From NCBI RefSeq assembly GCF_023065955.2, contig NW_026622997.1, positions 18,704,001-18,768,000 on the forward strand: a DNA stretch of 64,000 bases, written 5' to 3'. This DNA comes from Ursus arctos. Its lineage: Eukaryota; Chordata; Mammalia; Carnivora; Ursidae. This document shows, in pieces, positions 1-10,829 of the stretch; the stretch's first letter is position 1; each line of letters begins with the position of its first letter. Made by a program: the position numbers and the translations under genes. Below the pieces are notes generated by a model, which made no database searches, was not told the origin of the DNA, and was given only the letters and a program-made list of their open reading frames with translations.

Positions 1-881
1 ATTCCAGGTGTGACTATGAATCCAAAGGGCCCCGACCACCAGGCCTTCCCATCTTCACAGTTTTGTCAGTACCCAGCTCCTTGCATTAAATCCATTTCTG
101 CTAGAAATCTCTCGAATGTCTTCTGTCTCCCACATCAAGCACTTACTAATACGTGTGTTTTCTCTAGTGCCCGAACAGCCTAAGATGATGAGACTGAAAA
201 GCTGGATGCATCTTGGATTGGTATTTTTTTTTTCAGGGTGAGTTTAATAGAAGGAAGGGGAGAAAAGGCAGTGTGGACAGTATTTCCCCAGTTATGGCAC
301 GTTCATGGCATAATCACCGCTAGTGATTTAAGAGGTACAAGGGCATGGCATTCAATAACATCGAAACATGTAAAGAAAGAGTTATTCCCTTCTCAATTCT
401 CTTTTAATCATTTAGGAGTAATTCTTAGGTTGGGACTCAATTTCTTTAACACTTCACTAATACTCACTAATCCCCTTTATTTGCAAAGGGAATAAGCACA
501 GAGCCTTGATCAGGCAACTCCACTTAGCTTGAATGTAAAGATGCTGTTTTATTTTCAATACATTTATTTCTAGAGTTATCTTCTCAGCATGGCAAGCGAT
601 AGAAGTTTTCCATTTATGTTAGCGAGAGGAAGTACCCTTTTAATTTCAACTTTTTATTTTGAAAGCTTTCAAATCTTTAAAAAAAAAAAATAGAAAGAGT
701 TGTAGAGTGAGAATCCATATCCCCACCACAGAAGTTCTACTGCTGTTCACATTTTTCAGATTTCCTTCATCTATAATTTCTTTTTTGTTCAACACCTTGA
801 AAGGGAATTACAGACATTGAGGCACTTCACCCCTGAAATACTTCCACACGTAATTCCAGCAAACAGGAATCTTCTTCTATA
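1..881. other. Unannotated AT-rich sequence
   Basis: I see no gene or clear repeat here. There is a poly(T) run near 226 and a poly(A) run near 680. An 85-codon plus-strand reading frame at 238-495 has no recognisable domain and is probably chance. Confidence 0.5.
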
Positions 882-894
882 AAATCATACCCAG

Positions 895-1091
895 GGACAC
901 CTGGGTGGCTCAGTGGGTTAAGCATCTGCCTTCAGCTCCCGTCATGATCTCAGGGTCCTGGGATCAAGCCCCATCTCAGTTCCCCGCTCAGTGGGAAGCC
1001 TGTTTCTCCCTCTCTTCCCTGTTCATGCTCTCTCTTGCTCTCTTTCTCTCTCTCTCTCAAATGAACAAATACAATCTTTAAGCAAAGAAAT
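895..1091 (+). mobile_element. Can-SINE (tRNA-Lys-derived carnivore SINE)
   Basis: The head begins GGACACCTGGGTGGCTCAG and is followed by the tRNA-like domain, a CT-rich segment and an ATAAA-like A-rich tail, the standard order for this non-autonomous family mobilised by L1. It is flanked by near-identical duplications, aaatcatacccag at 882-894 and aaaccatacccag at 1092-1104, which fixes both ends. Confidence 0.95.
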
Positions 1092-1202
1092 AAACCATAC
1101 CCAGTATCAAACCAAACAAAATTAATAATTCCCTCATGTTGTCTGGCCCATTTTCAGTCAGGAAGGTGTTTTTTGTTAAATTTGCTTTAAAAATGGGAGC
1201 TG

Positions 1203-1430
1203 GGGGCTGGGCTGCCTGGGTGGCTCAGTTGGTGAAGCATCTGCCTTCGGCTCAGGTCATGACCCTGGGGTCCTGGGATAGGGTCCTGTGATGGGGCCCT
1301 GCTCAGCAGGGAGCCTGCTTCTCCCTCTCCTCCCCACTTGTGCTCTCTCGCACGCTATCTCTGTTGCTATCTCTGTCTCTCTCTCAAATCAATAAATCAA
1401 ATCTTTTAAAAAAATAAATGATAAATAAAT
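1203..1430 (+). mobile_element. Can-SINE
   Basis: The head lies at about 1208 (GGCTGCCTGGGTGGCTCAG), followed by the CT-rich body and an AATAAATC..AAAAAATAAAT tail. The target duplication is aaaaatgggagctg at 1189-1202 against aaaaatatgagctg at 1431-1444. The motif tcctgggatagggtcctg suggests a small internal duplication. Confidence 0.93.
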
Positions 1431-1844
1431 AAAAATATGAGCTGATTTTTAAAAATGAGATAAATACTAGTGAATAAATATAGACAGGCTGTGGACATGG
1501 GAAAAAGTGAGATGATGGTGGGGTCCGTATAAAATTCTGGTTTGGAAGCTCATACCTGAGAAACGGTGCACATGACATGAGCCGTAGGCTGTGTGGGAAG
1601 AGGAAGGAGAGCAAGAAACACGCTAACTGCTGAGGAGGAAAGTGAGCCGGCCAAGAACTGGGAGTCGCTCCTGGAATAAGTGTTGGGAAGGAAAGAAAAC
1701 GCGCCTGGGACGGGTGAGAAGTGAATGTATACTCCAGTGTAGTGAGACGTTGTCCCTGGGAGGCAGGACCAGGGCACGACACGTGGTCACCACACAGGCT
1801 GCAGTCAGCCTGAGTCCCGGTGATGCCACTAATAGCCGTGGATC

Positions 1845-1955
1845 CCTCACCTAATCACTTCAGATCCCTTCCCCTCAGTTCACTCCTCTATAAAATGGGG
1901 GGAAATTGCAATGCCTACCTCGTCTATGGCTGTAAGGAGCAAATGAGTGAACACC
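1845..1955 (+). mobile_element. MIR fragment
   Basis: The MIR-like core cctcagttcactcctctataaaatgggg (split here as cctcagttcactcc and tctataaaatgggg) is followed by aatgcctacctcg and a degenerate GGATTAAATGAG equivalent. This is an old tRNA-derived SINE remnant. Ends are approximate. Confidence 0.75.
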
Positions 1956-3414
1956 CGACACCCACCCCTCCCACCCCCCCATAACACACAGGTGGTAAAC
2001 ACCATCCAAAAAATTCCGTGGCATAAAATGTGGGTTTCTGTTACGGTAAAGTTAATGGAAAACAGTATTTTCAGGGCTTCTGCATTGCCACCAAAAGCAC
2101 AAACGTGAAGCTAATAAAGCACGTTCTGTATGCAACGGACCAAAAATGGTGCCTCCGGTGCCCGGGGCTGGGGGAGGGGCGGGGGAGGGGAGGGCAGGAA
2201 GGGGGAGGAAGTGACACTGTGCAGGGCAGTGTGACAAGGCAGCTGCGGGAAAGCCGGATTTGGAAAGTTGGCGCCAAGTGGGAAGGGGAAGGGCTGGGAA
2301 AAGGGAGGGACTAAGATCAAGGTTAACGTGGGGCCTGTGGGTTATAATAAACGGCTCTTCTCCCCAAACGAGGAGAATTTTGTTCAGCTTTCATGTGAGA
2401 ATGGGGGCAGGCAGAGGACAGGGGATAATTACCAATAGCCATTGCGTTTTATGGGATATTGATTTATCACTTGGTTTTACTCTACATGTCAAGTGCTGAG
2501 AACAGGCCCCAGCACACCGGAAGGACTCCAAAAATGCCCGCTGTCATTATTAGGGTCGCCTTCCGATTTTCCATGCCCACTACCTCACCCTATTTCAGCT
2601 CCGTCGGTACCACATGGCCAGTTTATGTCAGTTCTGCCTCACGAGTCTCTTGTCACTGGGAACTGGAAGAACACACCAGGAATTCCCCCACATGTCTAAG
2701 TTTCTAAGTCTCCGCCACATCCTGCCCCTTCCTATAGGCTCTTCACACAAGGGTTCCTATGCTTGGCGCCCTGTGGCACTGAGCACAGCTGACCGGGGTC
2801 AGGGGAGAGGGGCACTGGATAGAGGCAGGTGTTCAAAGGTCAGTCCGAAGCCAGAGAAGTTACCTGTACAGCCGGCGGCTCTATGCTAGCTAGCCTGTGG
2901 TCTTCTCTGAGTCCGAGAATATGAATGCGAGACACAGAGAGAACCCCCGGCACTGGAAACTGGCAAAACAACACAGAGATGGGCCATACCGGACGCAGAA
3001 CCCCTGAGGCAGACATCAGGAGCTAGCGGGGTGTTTCCCACCTCTCCCCCTCCTCCTCTCTGGTCCCTGCTGAACCCCAGATGGGCCCCAAACACTAATT
3101 AAGGATTTTAACCTTCTGGTCCTACTTCTTAGTGTTATCTTGGGCAATGCCAAGGTCCACGTGGATATCCAGGCTCCACAGGTGTTAGAATTCTTCCAGT
3201 CCAACAACTTTCCCTTGGAGACCTTCCAGCACTCCTAAATCCAGGAGTCACAAAGTTTCAAAGCTGGAAGAGACCTAATGGCTGTCACACCTCACACACA
3301 AAAAAAATAAAAACAAAAATATTTAATCGGCTTCGCTAGTTATGTGTGCCTCTGGAGCAAGCACTTGGCTTCCCTAGTTATAACCTTTCAAATCACCCTC
3401 TGAAAATAACTATC
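1956..3414. other. Mostly unique sequence with a G-rich block
   Basis: No gene is recognisable. A strong G-run cluster lies at 2164-2207. The text around 3250-3290 (agctggaagagacctaatgg) is reminiscent of a degenerate old interspersed repeat but is too weak to assign. Confidence 0.4.
2164..2207 (+). other. G-quadruplex-prone G-run cluster
   Basis: At least six runs of three to five G are separated by loops of one or two bases, for example GGGGCTGGGGGAGGGGCGGG. This satisfies a G4 motif with very short loops on the plus strand. Folding is an inference. No promoter or gene is attached to it. Confidence 0.7.
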
Positions 3415-3429
3415 AAAAGCTATAGAAGT

Positions 3430-3624
3430 GGGGCGTCTGGGTGGCTCAGTTGGTTAGGTGTCTGCCTTTGGCTCAGGTCATCATCCCAGGGTCCTGAGAT
3501 CGAGTCCCACGTCGGGCTCTCTGCTTGGCGGGGAGTCTGCTTCTCTCTCTCCTGCTCAAGACTTGCTCTCTCTCTCTCTCTCTCTCCCTCTCTCTCAAAT
3601 AAATAAATAAAATCTTTAAAAAAA
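3430..3624 (+). mobile_element. Can-SINE
   Basis: The head GGGGCGTCTGGGTGGCTCAG is followed by a (CT)n run at 3566-3595 and an AAATAAATAAATAAAATCTTT tail. The flanks ctatagaagt and ctacagaggt are an imperfect target duplication. It sits at the left edge of an old L1 fragment. Confidence 0.93.
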
Positions 3625-3639
3625 AACAAAACTACAGAG

Positions 3640-4440
3640 GTATATACCTTTGCACCCAGCAACCCCACTTCCAATAATTTACCCTATGGAAAATAGCCAT
3701 ACAAGCCCGCAAAGATGATGTCATAGAAGTTCATTGCCACATTCTTCAAAATAGCAAAAGTCTGAGCGTGACTTACATTAACCAATAAGAGATTGGTTAA
3801 ATAATTCTTATATGCAGCCATTAGCAGAACACTAGCAACTAAAAATTGGAATACATGTTATAAAGGTATTAATATGGAAACATGTTCTTGCCATATTGAC
3901 AAGTCAAAATCCTGGGTCACAAATTGGAGTGTTAGAGTCTGGTTTCGCTAATCGGAAATTGCATTTTAACTATATTTACATACACAGAAAAACTCTGGAA
4001 GGGTTTTATAGAAGTTTTTTCCAAGTGGTGAGAATATTAGTGACTGAATTTTCCTTCTTGTTTGCTTCTGTGTAACTTCTAAATTTCTGCATTGAATACA
4101 CATTTCTTTTCTTTCTTTTTTTTTAGATTTTATTTATTTAATTTAGATTTATTTATTTATTATTTTAAAGATTTTATTTATTTATTTGGGAGAGAGGGAG
4201 AGAGAGAGAGAGAACGAGTCTTGAGTCTTTACTTGACAGAGAGAGAGTCAGAGAGCCCGAGGAGGGGAAAAGGCAGAGGGAGAAGAAGAAGCATCCCCTG
4301 CTCAGCGGGGAGCCAGATGAGGGACTCAATGCCAGGACCCTGAGATCATGACCTGATCTGAAGGCAGACGCTTAACCGACTGAGCCACCCAAGTGCCCTT
4401 GAATACACGTTTCTTATGAAATAAAGACAAAACAAAAGTC
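3640..4440 (+). mobile_element. Old L1 (L1M-type) 3' end, interrupted
   Basis: Phrases typical of L1 3' sequence occur in order: ttcattgccacattcttcaa, then aatagcaaaag, then ggttaaataattcttatatg with cagccattagcag. It runs up to the minus-strand SINE at 4108 and resumes after it at 4399. It is heavily diverged, and the subfamily is not assigned. Confidence 0.6.
4108..4398 (-). mobile_element. Can-SINE, reverse, with extended tail
   Basis: Read on the minus strand, the head GGGCACTTGGGTGGCTCAG ends at 4398. The tail side (4108-4190) has two tandem blocks of attttatttattta plus a (GA)n run, so this copy is longer than its neighbours. The target duplication is ttgaatacacatttct at 4092-4107 against ttgaatacacgtttct at 4399-4414. 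Confidence 0.94.
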
Positions 4441-4654
4441 CTACTTAAGGCCTAGATCAGGTGATGTCCTTCCTATAAATTCTGCTGAGAAAAGCCCATC
4501 CAGAAATGTCATCCCCCCTGCTTCTGAATGTAGACATGTTTATATCTGTCTCCAACGCCAAGCACACACTTACAGCCCTGTCTCCCTGCTCTGACTGCAT
4601 GACCAAATAAGACACAGCCAAACACAGCTGTCTTTCACTCAGTGAGTACCAGAC

Positions 4655-5104
4655 ACAGTGTAGATGGTAATCCCTCAAAAAGATAGGTCCATGTCCGAAA
4701 TCTGTGAATGTGACCTTATTTGGAAAAAGCGTCTTTGCAGATGTAATTAAGTTAAGGATTTTGATAGCAGATCGTCCTGGAATATTGGGGTGGGCTCTAA
4801 AGCCAATAACAAGTGTCCTTATGAGAGACAGAAGAGCAGATGACAGGGACACAGGGAAGAAGGCCAGGTGACCACGGAGGCAAAGACTGGAGTGGGGCAG
4901 CCACAAGCCAAGGAAAGCCTGGAGTCATGAGAAGCTGGAGGGGGTGAGGAAGGATTCCCCCCTAGAGCCTCCAGAGAGAATGTGAGCCGGCTGACACTGA
5001 CTTTGGACCTCCGGCCTCCGGCACTGGGGGAGAATACATTTCCGTTATTTTAAGCCACGAGTTCGTGGCTTAATTGTTACAGCACACATAGGAAACTAAT
5101 AGAC
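4655..5104 (+). mobile_element. MaLR/MLT1-type solo LTR
   Basis: This matches the widespread mammalian LTR pattern: gtgaccttatttggaaaaag, cagatgtaattaagttaagg, gtccttatgagagacagaag, ggacctccggcctccggcac, and a terminal aagccacgagttcgtgg followed by aaactaatagaca. No internal retroviral coding sequence is seen. The subfamily (MLT1 or a relative) is from memory. Confidence 0.8.
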
Positions 5105-6710
5105 ACATAGTAGGCATCTTGTCAATATTCACTCTTTGGTGGGGCTGCGGTGGGATGGTATTTAAATGACTATGTCCTTGGCTCTCTCAGCTCTCATTAT
5201 TTAATGAGAGAATATCTCATTAAAATACTTGTCTAAGCCCAAGTTTCTTAAGATTAAATTTGAATTCTTCTCCCCACCGCATATTAGAAGGCAACCAAAA
5301 TGGCAAAATGTTCGTTGCTGATCCAACAGCCCTGATTTGAAACGCGCAAATAAAAAAGTAATTGACTCCCCGGTACCATGGCTTTTTGGAGACCCAGGGC
5401 TCCCGCTCGCTTCCTCCAACGCTAAGCTCCTCCTGTGACTGGAGAGGAGTTCAGTAAGTAGCCCGTGGCTTTGCACAGACTTCCCCCACCACTGACAGTA
5501 AGAGTTTTAAAGGGACAACGACAGGGTTGAGAGGTTGAAAAATTTGACCTACTTTCCTCTTCCGTCTGTTCTAAAAAATCCATGTCATTTTCTCTCTGTG
5601 AACCAACTCAGTTCTTTAATTCACATGCACACAGGGCCTGTCCAGGGAGAGCATAATTTGGCCTTGTGTGTTTGCTTTTTGTTTTGCTTTTGAATCAAAT
5701 GCCTCAGTGCTTTGATAACTAGAAATGAAGGGGAGAGGAAAATGTGTTTTTCTTCAGGCTTAAAAAACATATAGAGTGTTGAACACTCAAGGGATTATCA
5801 TATAAAACATGGTGTGAAGAAATGTGAGTGGAGTGGGGGGTGGGCCGAGAGAAAGGGACATTGAAACCTCATAAGTTGCTTGTAGAATTACGTCTGCCCA
5901 GGATGACAGAACGCTTCAGTCTCCAAGGATGCTTTTTATCCATGTGGTGTACAACTGTGTATGGTTCCAAATATAAGACAGCCCCCCGCCTTGGATTCCA
6001 GTATGGGGAAGGAATGCGGAGAATGAATCCACACCGTACATGGGTGGCGGGCAGGGGCTGGACAAGATCGCAGAGGAAGGGAGAACTCCCCCTGCCTCTC
6101 CGCCACCCCACAACCCCTGCCTGCCCCATTTGTTGTGATATGGGCTCTGCTGACCCGAACATGCTCCGTGACTTTAGGCTAGGCCTGCTGGTGGCCCTGT
6201 TTCCTTCCTCCTGACACTCCCCCTTCCCAAGCAAACTCTCCAGGACCTTGCACCACTGGGGCCTGCACTGTGACAGGGGCTGGTGTGCAGAGGACCTGGC
6301 CAAGGCTCTGAAGAAAGGTCTCCAAGAAGCATTTCTTGCTGGGCTTGGGCAATCAACTGGAGCTCGCTGAACTAGAGGGCAGGTGCCTTTCTTCCCCCCA
6401 GGTAAACCGAAGCCTTACCCTTCTCACCTGAGGGAGGAAATTGGAAGCCCTAGGAAGAAGGGAAGTGATTCTTGTACCGACCAGAAAGGAAGGGATGCCT
6501 GCAGCCTGAAGAGAGGACATGGGGGTAGCCAGACTGCTCAAAGGGGATGGGGCCAAGCCAATTTAACCTAAATGATAATGGCAGATGATGGTATGATTCA
6601 TTCTTCTAAGGTGTAAACTGCATTTTCATGGTGGCTCTTGATGCCTAAAAAGAATCCTAACATGGGAATTTTGTCCAGTGTGGCAAACAGTCTGTAACAG
6701 AAAGGTTTTA
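5105..6710. other. Unique sequence without a recognised gene
   Basis: Two overlapping reading frames of 128 codons (+, 5828-6214) and 144 codons (-, 5869-6303) occupy the same GC-rich stretch. Neither has a recognisable domain, and their mutual overlap argues for chance. No repeat is clear. Confidence 0.4.
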
Positions 6711-6724
6711 AAAATGCTCCTTTA

Positions 6725-6922
6725 CGGGGCGCCTGGGTGGCTCAGTTGTTAAGCATCTGCTTGCAGCTCATGTCATGATCCCAGGGTCCTGGGATTGAGC
6801 CCCGCATCGGGCTCCCTGCTCAGCAGGAAGCCTACTTCTCCCTCTCCCACTCCCCCTGCTTGTGTTCCCTCTCTCGCTGTATCTCTCTCTGTCCAATAAA
6901 TAAAATCTTCACAAAATTAAAA
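6725..6922 (+). mobile_element. Can-SINE
   Basis: The head GGGGCGCCTGGGTGGCTCAG is close to the family pattern. The downstream part reads cactccccctgcttgtgttc as in younger copies. The target duplication is aaaatgctccttta at 6711-6724 against aaaatactccttta at 6923-6936. Confidence 0.95.
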
Positions 6923-6950
6923 AAAATACTCCTTTAAAATCACATCAAGT

Positions 6951-7180
6951 GGCACCTGGATGGCTCAGTCGGTTAGGCGTCCGACTCTTGATTTCAGCTC
7001 AGGTCATGATCTCAGGGCCGTGGGATTGAGCCCTGCATTGAGCCCTGCATTGAGCCCTGCATCAAGCCCCACATCAAGCCTCACACTGGACTCCATGCTC
7101 CCTGAGGAGCCTGCTTCTCTCCCTCGCCCATTGCCCCTCCCCCCAAAATAAATAAATAAATCTTTAAAAAAAAAAACATA
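6951..7180 (+). mobile_element. Can-SINE with internal 12-bp tandem repeat
   Basis: The head GGCACCTGGATGGCTCAGTC is followed by the tRNA-like domain. The segment equivalent to ATCGAGCCCCGC is amplified to five 12-bp copies at 7025-7084. It ends in AATAAATAAATAAATCTTT and poly(A). No clear target duplication was found. Confidence 0.93.
7025..7084 (+). repeat. 12-bp x5 tandem repeat inside a SINE
   Basis: Three identical units attgagccctgc are followed by atcaagccccac and atcaagcctcac. The unit corresponds to the B-box-proximal part of the tRNA-like domain, so the amplification happened within the SINE. Confidence 0.95.
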
Positions 7181-7213
7181 GCTCTTGCTATGCACTTAAG
7201 ATTTTAATGAGCA

Positions 7214-7410
7214 GGGACACCTGAGTGGCTCAGTCAGTTAAGCATCTGCCTTTGGCTCAGGTCATGATCCTGGGGTCCTGGGATCGAGTCCTGCATCGGG
7301 CTCCCTGCTCGTCAGGGAGCCTGCTTCTCCCTCTGCCCCTTCCCCTGCTCGTGCTCTCCCTCTCTCTCTCTCTCTCTGAAATGTAAATAAATAAAATTTA
7401 TTTTTAAAAA
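7214..7410 (+). mobile_element. Can-SINE
   Basis: The head GGGACACCTGAGTGGCTCAG is followed by a (CT)n run at about 7358-7377 and an AAATAAATAAAATTTATTTTT tail (quoted in part: aaataaataaaattt). A perfect 12-bp target duplication agattttaatga lies at 7199-7210 and 7411-7422. Confidence 0.95.
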
Positions 7411-7612
7411 AGATTTTAATGAATGGCTGTGGAAAATATTTCTCATAATAATTGGAAAATTCAAATACACTTTCCAATATTTGCCACCCTCAAGGGGACG
7501 GTGCTGTCGTAGGACCATTGCCAGAATTGTAAATCAGTTGGAGTTCCTGAAGAATAGTATACCCCAGGCTGATTTGACTGAATGATGTAATAGATCAGAA
7601 AAGAAGGAAGGA

Positions 7613-7825
7613 GGGGCGCCTGGGTGGCGCAGCGGTTAAGCGTCTGCCTTCGGCTCAGGGCGTGATCCCGGCGTTATGGGATCGAGCCCCACGTCAGGCT
7701 CCTCTGCTAGGAGCCTGCTTCTTCCTCTCCCACTCCCCCTGCTTGTGTTCCCTCTCTCGCTGGCTGTCTCTCTCTCTGTCAAATAAATAAAATCTTAAAA
7801 AAAAAAAAAAAAAAGAAAGAAAAAA
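7613..7825 (+). mobile_element. Young-type Can-SINE
   Basis: This copy has the GCGCAGCGGTTAAGCGTC and GGCGTGATCCCGGCGTTATG variant, characteristic as I recall of bear/panda/seal genomes. It has a long pure poly(A) at about 7797-7814 and a perfect 16-bp target duplication agaaaagaaggaagga at 7597-7612 and 7826-7841. Low divergence and intact duplications point to recent insertion. Confidence 0.96.
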
Positions 7826-8305
7826 AGAAAAGAAGGAAGGAATAACCAGGTCCAATAAGAGCACATTGGTCTGGACATAGAGAACCAAACTAACAAATTC
7901 AAAAGACTAGAATCAGCCCTCCCTGGTGACAGCTAGCATCCCAGAATGGCAGGCACCATGGAGCATGAGGGCCTTTCCCTCACTTTCAAGGACAGCAAGG
8001 CTCCCTGTTGGTTGATCAGCATCAGAAGTATTTCAGGAGAAAGCAGCAGGGTTGTATAGCTCACCCAGGCCTGGAGTCCCTGCCTGCAACGGGCTAGTAG
8101 GTTCTTGCCCTCGACACTCAACAGGGTTTGAACAGTAACTGGATGCGGCCCAGTATTTTCTTCCACAGGAACATAATTACAAAATACGTAGTAGAAATCC
8201 CGACCCAAACGTCAGCTCTCAGGGCAAATCTAAGTTAATCGCCCTTTTCTGGTGCTCTAAATAGCATTCCATATAGCCCCCATCAAAAAAAGAAAAAAAA
8301 AATCA

Positions 8306-8444
8306 GGGGCACCTGAGTGGCTCAGTTGGTTAAGCACCCGATTCTTGATGTCAGCTCAGATCTTGAGCTCCGGGTTGTGAGTTCAAGCCCTGTGTTGGGC
8401 TTCGCACTGGGCTTGGAGCCTACTTAAGGAAAAAAAAAAAAAAA
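8306..8444 (+). mobile_element. Can-SINE, short type without CT-rich segment
   Basis: The head GGGGCACCTGAGTGGCTCAG and the tRNA-like domain run to gggcttggagcctacttaa and directly into poly(A), so the CT-rich part of the longer copies is missing. This length class recurs at 11725. An A-rich stretch precedes it at 8286-8302. Confidence 0.9.
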
Positions 8445-9205
8445 CTTACCTTTTTTGAGGTCACCTTGTTGCTGGCATCAGCTGTATATTTACCATGTGG
8501 ACCCAGGAGCTAGAGGAAACCAATTTTGGGAGGGTAGAAGGTAGAGAATGAAGCAGACACATGGAGGTCAGAGGCCAAGGACAGAGAAAAGCTGTGACAA
8601 TGGGAGTCCCTGGTTCTGGTGCTTCTGGTAACTGTCCCCCATCCTGCCACTGGGTTCCATGAGGTACCCCCAAGACCTTCACTATAAATCCCCATTCTTG
8701 TTAAAGCTGGTTTTCTGCTTCTTGCTGCCCAAGGGTTCCTATGGTATGTCTCCACCTGGACTAGGAGCTCTGTGAATGGGGGGTGGAGCGGGGGTCGTCC
8801 CATTCACACCTGTATGCCAAACAAATGGATACACAATAAAGACCAAACATCTGAGAATCCTCAGAAGACATGCGAAATAGGAGGTTTTTTGAGAAAGAAT
8901 CTGGGAATGGGAGTCAAATCCTGTGTAATCATTTCATCTCTACTACTACAAAACTGTGACCATAGACAATTTACTGAACCTGTCAGGGCCTCTATTTTGT
9001 CCTAGAGAGACCATAACAAACATAACGGAACATAACATTAAGTGGTTGGCAAGCATTAGAAAGACACTTTTATTGTTTCCCCTGTGTTCCCCATATTTTG
9101 TAAACTTTTATCTGAAACAAACTGCATGTGTAAACTCATTTTCCCATAATACAACCAGCGTTACCACACTTAGCAAATATCATTCCAGTAAGAACTAAAA
9201 AAGAA

Positions 9206-9225
9206 AACACACACACACACACACA
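9206..9225 (+). repeat. (AC)n microsatellite
   Basis: About ten AC units in an A-rich context. Confidence 0.9.
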
Positions 9226-9574
9226 ACAAACCCCTAGCATTTCAGTTATGCTGTGCCCTCTTCCCCCAGATAAATGATGCAGTTTCAGGACTCCCATTAC
9301 CACATTTAAAGACCAGAGCCCTTCAGGCATCTGGGTGGAAAACATTTCACCTGATGACTAATAAACTCTAAAATTCAGTTATTCTGATTAAGAGATACCT
9401 GCAAATCAGCACAAAGGTAGGACCTAAAGGAAGCAGGCTGTACACCTATCAGAAAGTGGAAAAGTGGGATGCTTTTGGTTCTCGGCAGTTCTGAGAGTTG
9501 AATACCGCTTTCAAATACACTGACGTTGTTGCAGGTAACATTTGCAGGCCACTAAACTATTCTCCTGTCTTCTT

Positions 9575-9965
9575 CTGGTATTTATAACATCTACTGAGTG
9601 TCTCCCACGTGCATACTAAGTACTTTTTTTTCAGATTTTATTTTCACGTAATCTCTATATCCAACATGGGACTCAGATTTACAACGTTGAGATCAAGGGT
9701 CGCACGCTCTACCGCCTGAGTCAGCTAGGTGTCCCTAAGTACTTTTCATCTACCGTCTCAATGACCCTTCCCCTGCCTGCCAGAGCCTTGCATGGTAGGC
9801 ACTAATAAGGGAGTAACATGTCGTCACCCCCATTTGTCAGACAAGGGAATTGAGGCGCTAAGGGTAGAGCTAGGAAGACACCCAGGCCGCCTGACACCAA
9901 TCCTGAGTGTCTAACCATGATGCGACACTGCTCTCCAGCATCCCCATGGGCCATTAGGTGACTCT
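9575..9965 (-). mobile_element. MIR, reverse, split by a SINE
   Basis: The reverse-complement MIR order is visible: ctactgagtgtctcccacgt, a degenerate cctcacaac segment, cccccatttgtcagacaagg, gaattgaggcgctaaggg, and a 3' part ending ctaaccatgatgcgacactg. The minus-strand SINE at 9628-9734 interrupts it. Confidence 0.8.
9628..9734 (-). mobile_element. Old short Can-SINE, reverse
   Basis: The minus strand carries the older subtype: tail, tctctatatccaacatggga, then gagatcaagggtcgcacgct and ctaccgcctgagtcagctag. It has no (CT)n segment. A perfect 12-bp target duplication ctaagtactttt lies at 9616-9627 and 9735-9746. It is related to copies at 41202 and 58060. Confidence 0.9.
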
Positions 9966-9989
9966 GTTTGAAATCCTCAGTGGCATCCG

Positions 9990-10470
9990 TATTAGATTCC
10001 CCGTGTTGTTGCCACAATTACCACAATCTTGAAATTTATTCTCTCACAGTTCAGAAGGCAAGAAGTTCAAAACTGAGGCATCTGTGGGGTTCCTTCCCTC
10101 TGGAGGCTCTGTCCTCTAGGCCCCAGGTGGCTGCCAACAATCGTCCGTGTTCCTCTGCCTGTAGCTCCAATCTCTGCCCTCCTCCTTCAAGGTCATGTGT
10201 GACTCTGTGCCTCTGTGTCTCTGCTTCTTATAAGGACCCCTGTCACTGGATTTAGGGCCCAGCCGATCCAGGACCATCTCATCATGGGATCCTTCCCTCC
10301 ATGACATTGGCAAAGACCCGTTTGCCAAATAAGGTCTCACTTACAGGTACTGGGGTTTAGAACTTGGTCACATCTTTGGGGAGACAACCCCCTGCTGCTT
10401 CTAATGACTTCCAGTCTTGACGACTTCATGAGTCTTATTTTCCCCACAATCGCACAGTTCTTCACCAGAG
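9990..10470 (-). mobile_element. MaLR/MLT1-type LTR, reverse
   Basis: Reverse-orientation LTR phrases: gttgttgccacaattaccac, gaaatttattctctcacagt, cttcttataaggacccctgt, tttagggcccagccgatcca and gccaaataaggtctcactta. It is degenerate. Related copies lie at 4655, 21945 and 63540. Confidence 0.75.
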
Positions 10471-10549
10471 GAGGGTGGTGACTGCTATGCCCCAAAATTT
10501 AGTCTATGTAAGATTTGTTACCCCAATTACATAGATGTGATCAATTATT

Positions 10550-10737
10550 TTTAAATATTTTATTTATTTATTTATTTATTTGACAGAGAGAGCACAAGCA
10601 GGGCGAGCAGCAGAGGGAGAGGGAGAAGCAGGCTCCCCACTAAGCAGAGACCCCAATGTGGGGCTTGATCCCAGGACCCCGGGATCATGACCTGAGCCGA
10701 AGGCAGGGGCTTAACTGACTGAGCCACCCAGGCGCCT
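10550..10737 (-). mobile_element. Can-SINE, reverse
   Basis: The tail is (ATTT)n at 10558-10580, then the GA-rich segment, and the head ends at 10737 (GGCGCCTGGGTGGCTCAG on the minus strand). Target duplications are degenerate, with tcaattattttt and ttaaccattttt as candidates. Confidence 0.93.
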
Positions 10738-10829
10738 GTTAACCATTTTTTTTTTTTTAAGAAAAAGGAAAACGGGAATGGAGAGAATATTATAGGATGG
10801 CAGAAGACATAGAAGCATTGTTTTTCCAA

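Noticed and set aside
4457..4906. 149-codon minus-strand reading frame
   Set aside because: Its 5' half is antisense to a MaLR-type LTR. No coding signature.
7613..7700. tRNA-like sequence that could be called a tRNA gene
   Set aside because: It is the tRNA-Lys-derived head of a Can-SINE. The acceptor stem is not maintained and a SINE body follows. The same holds for the other SINE heads.
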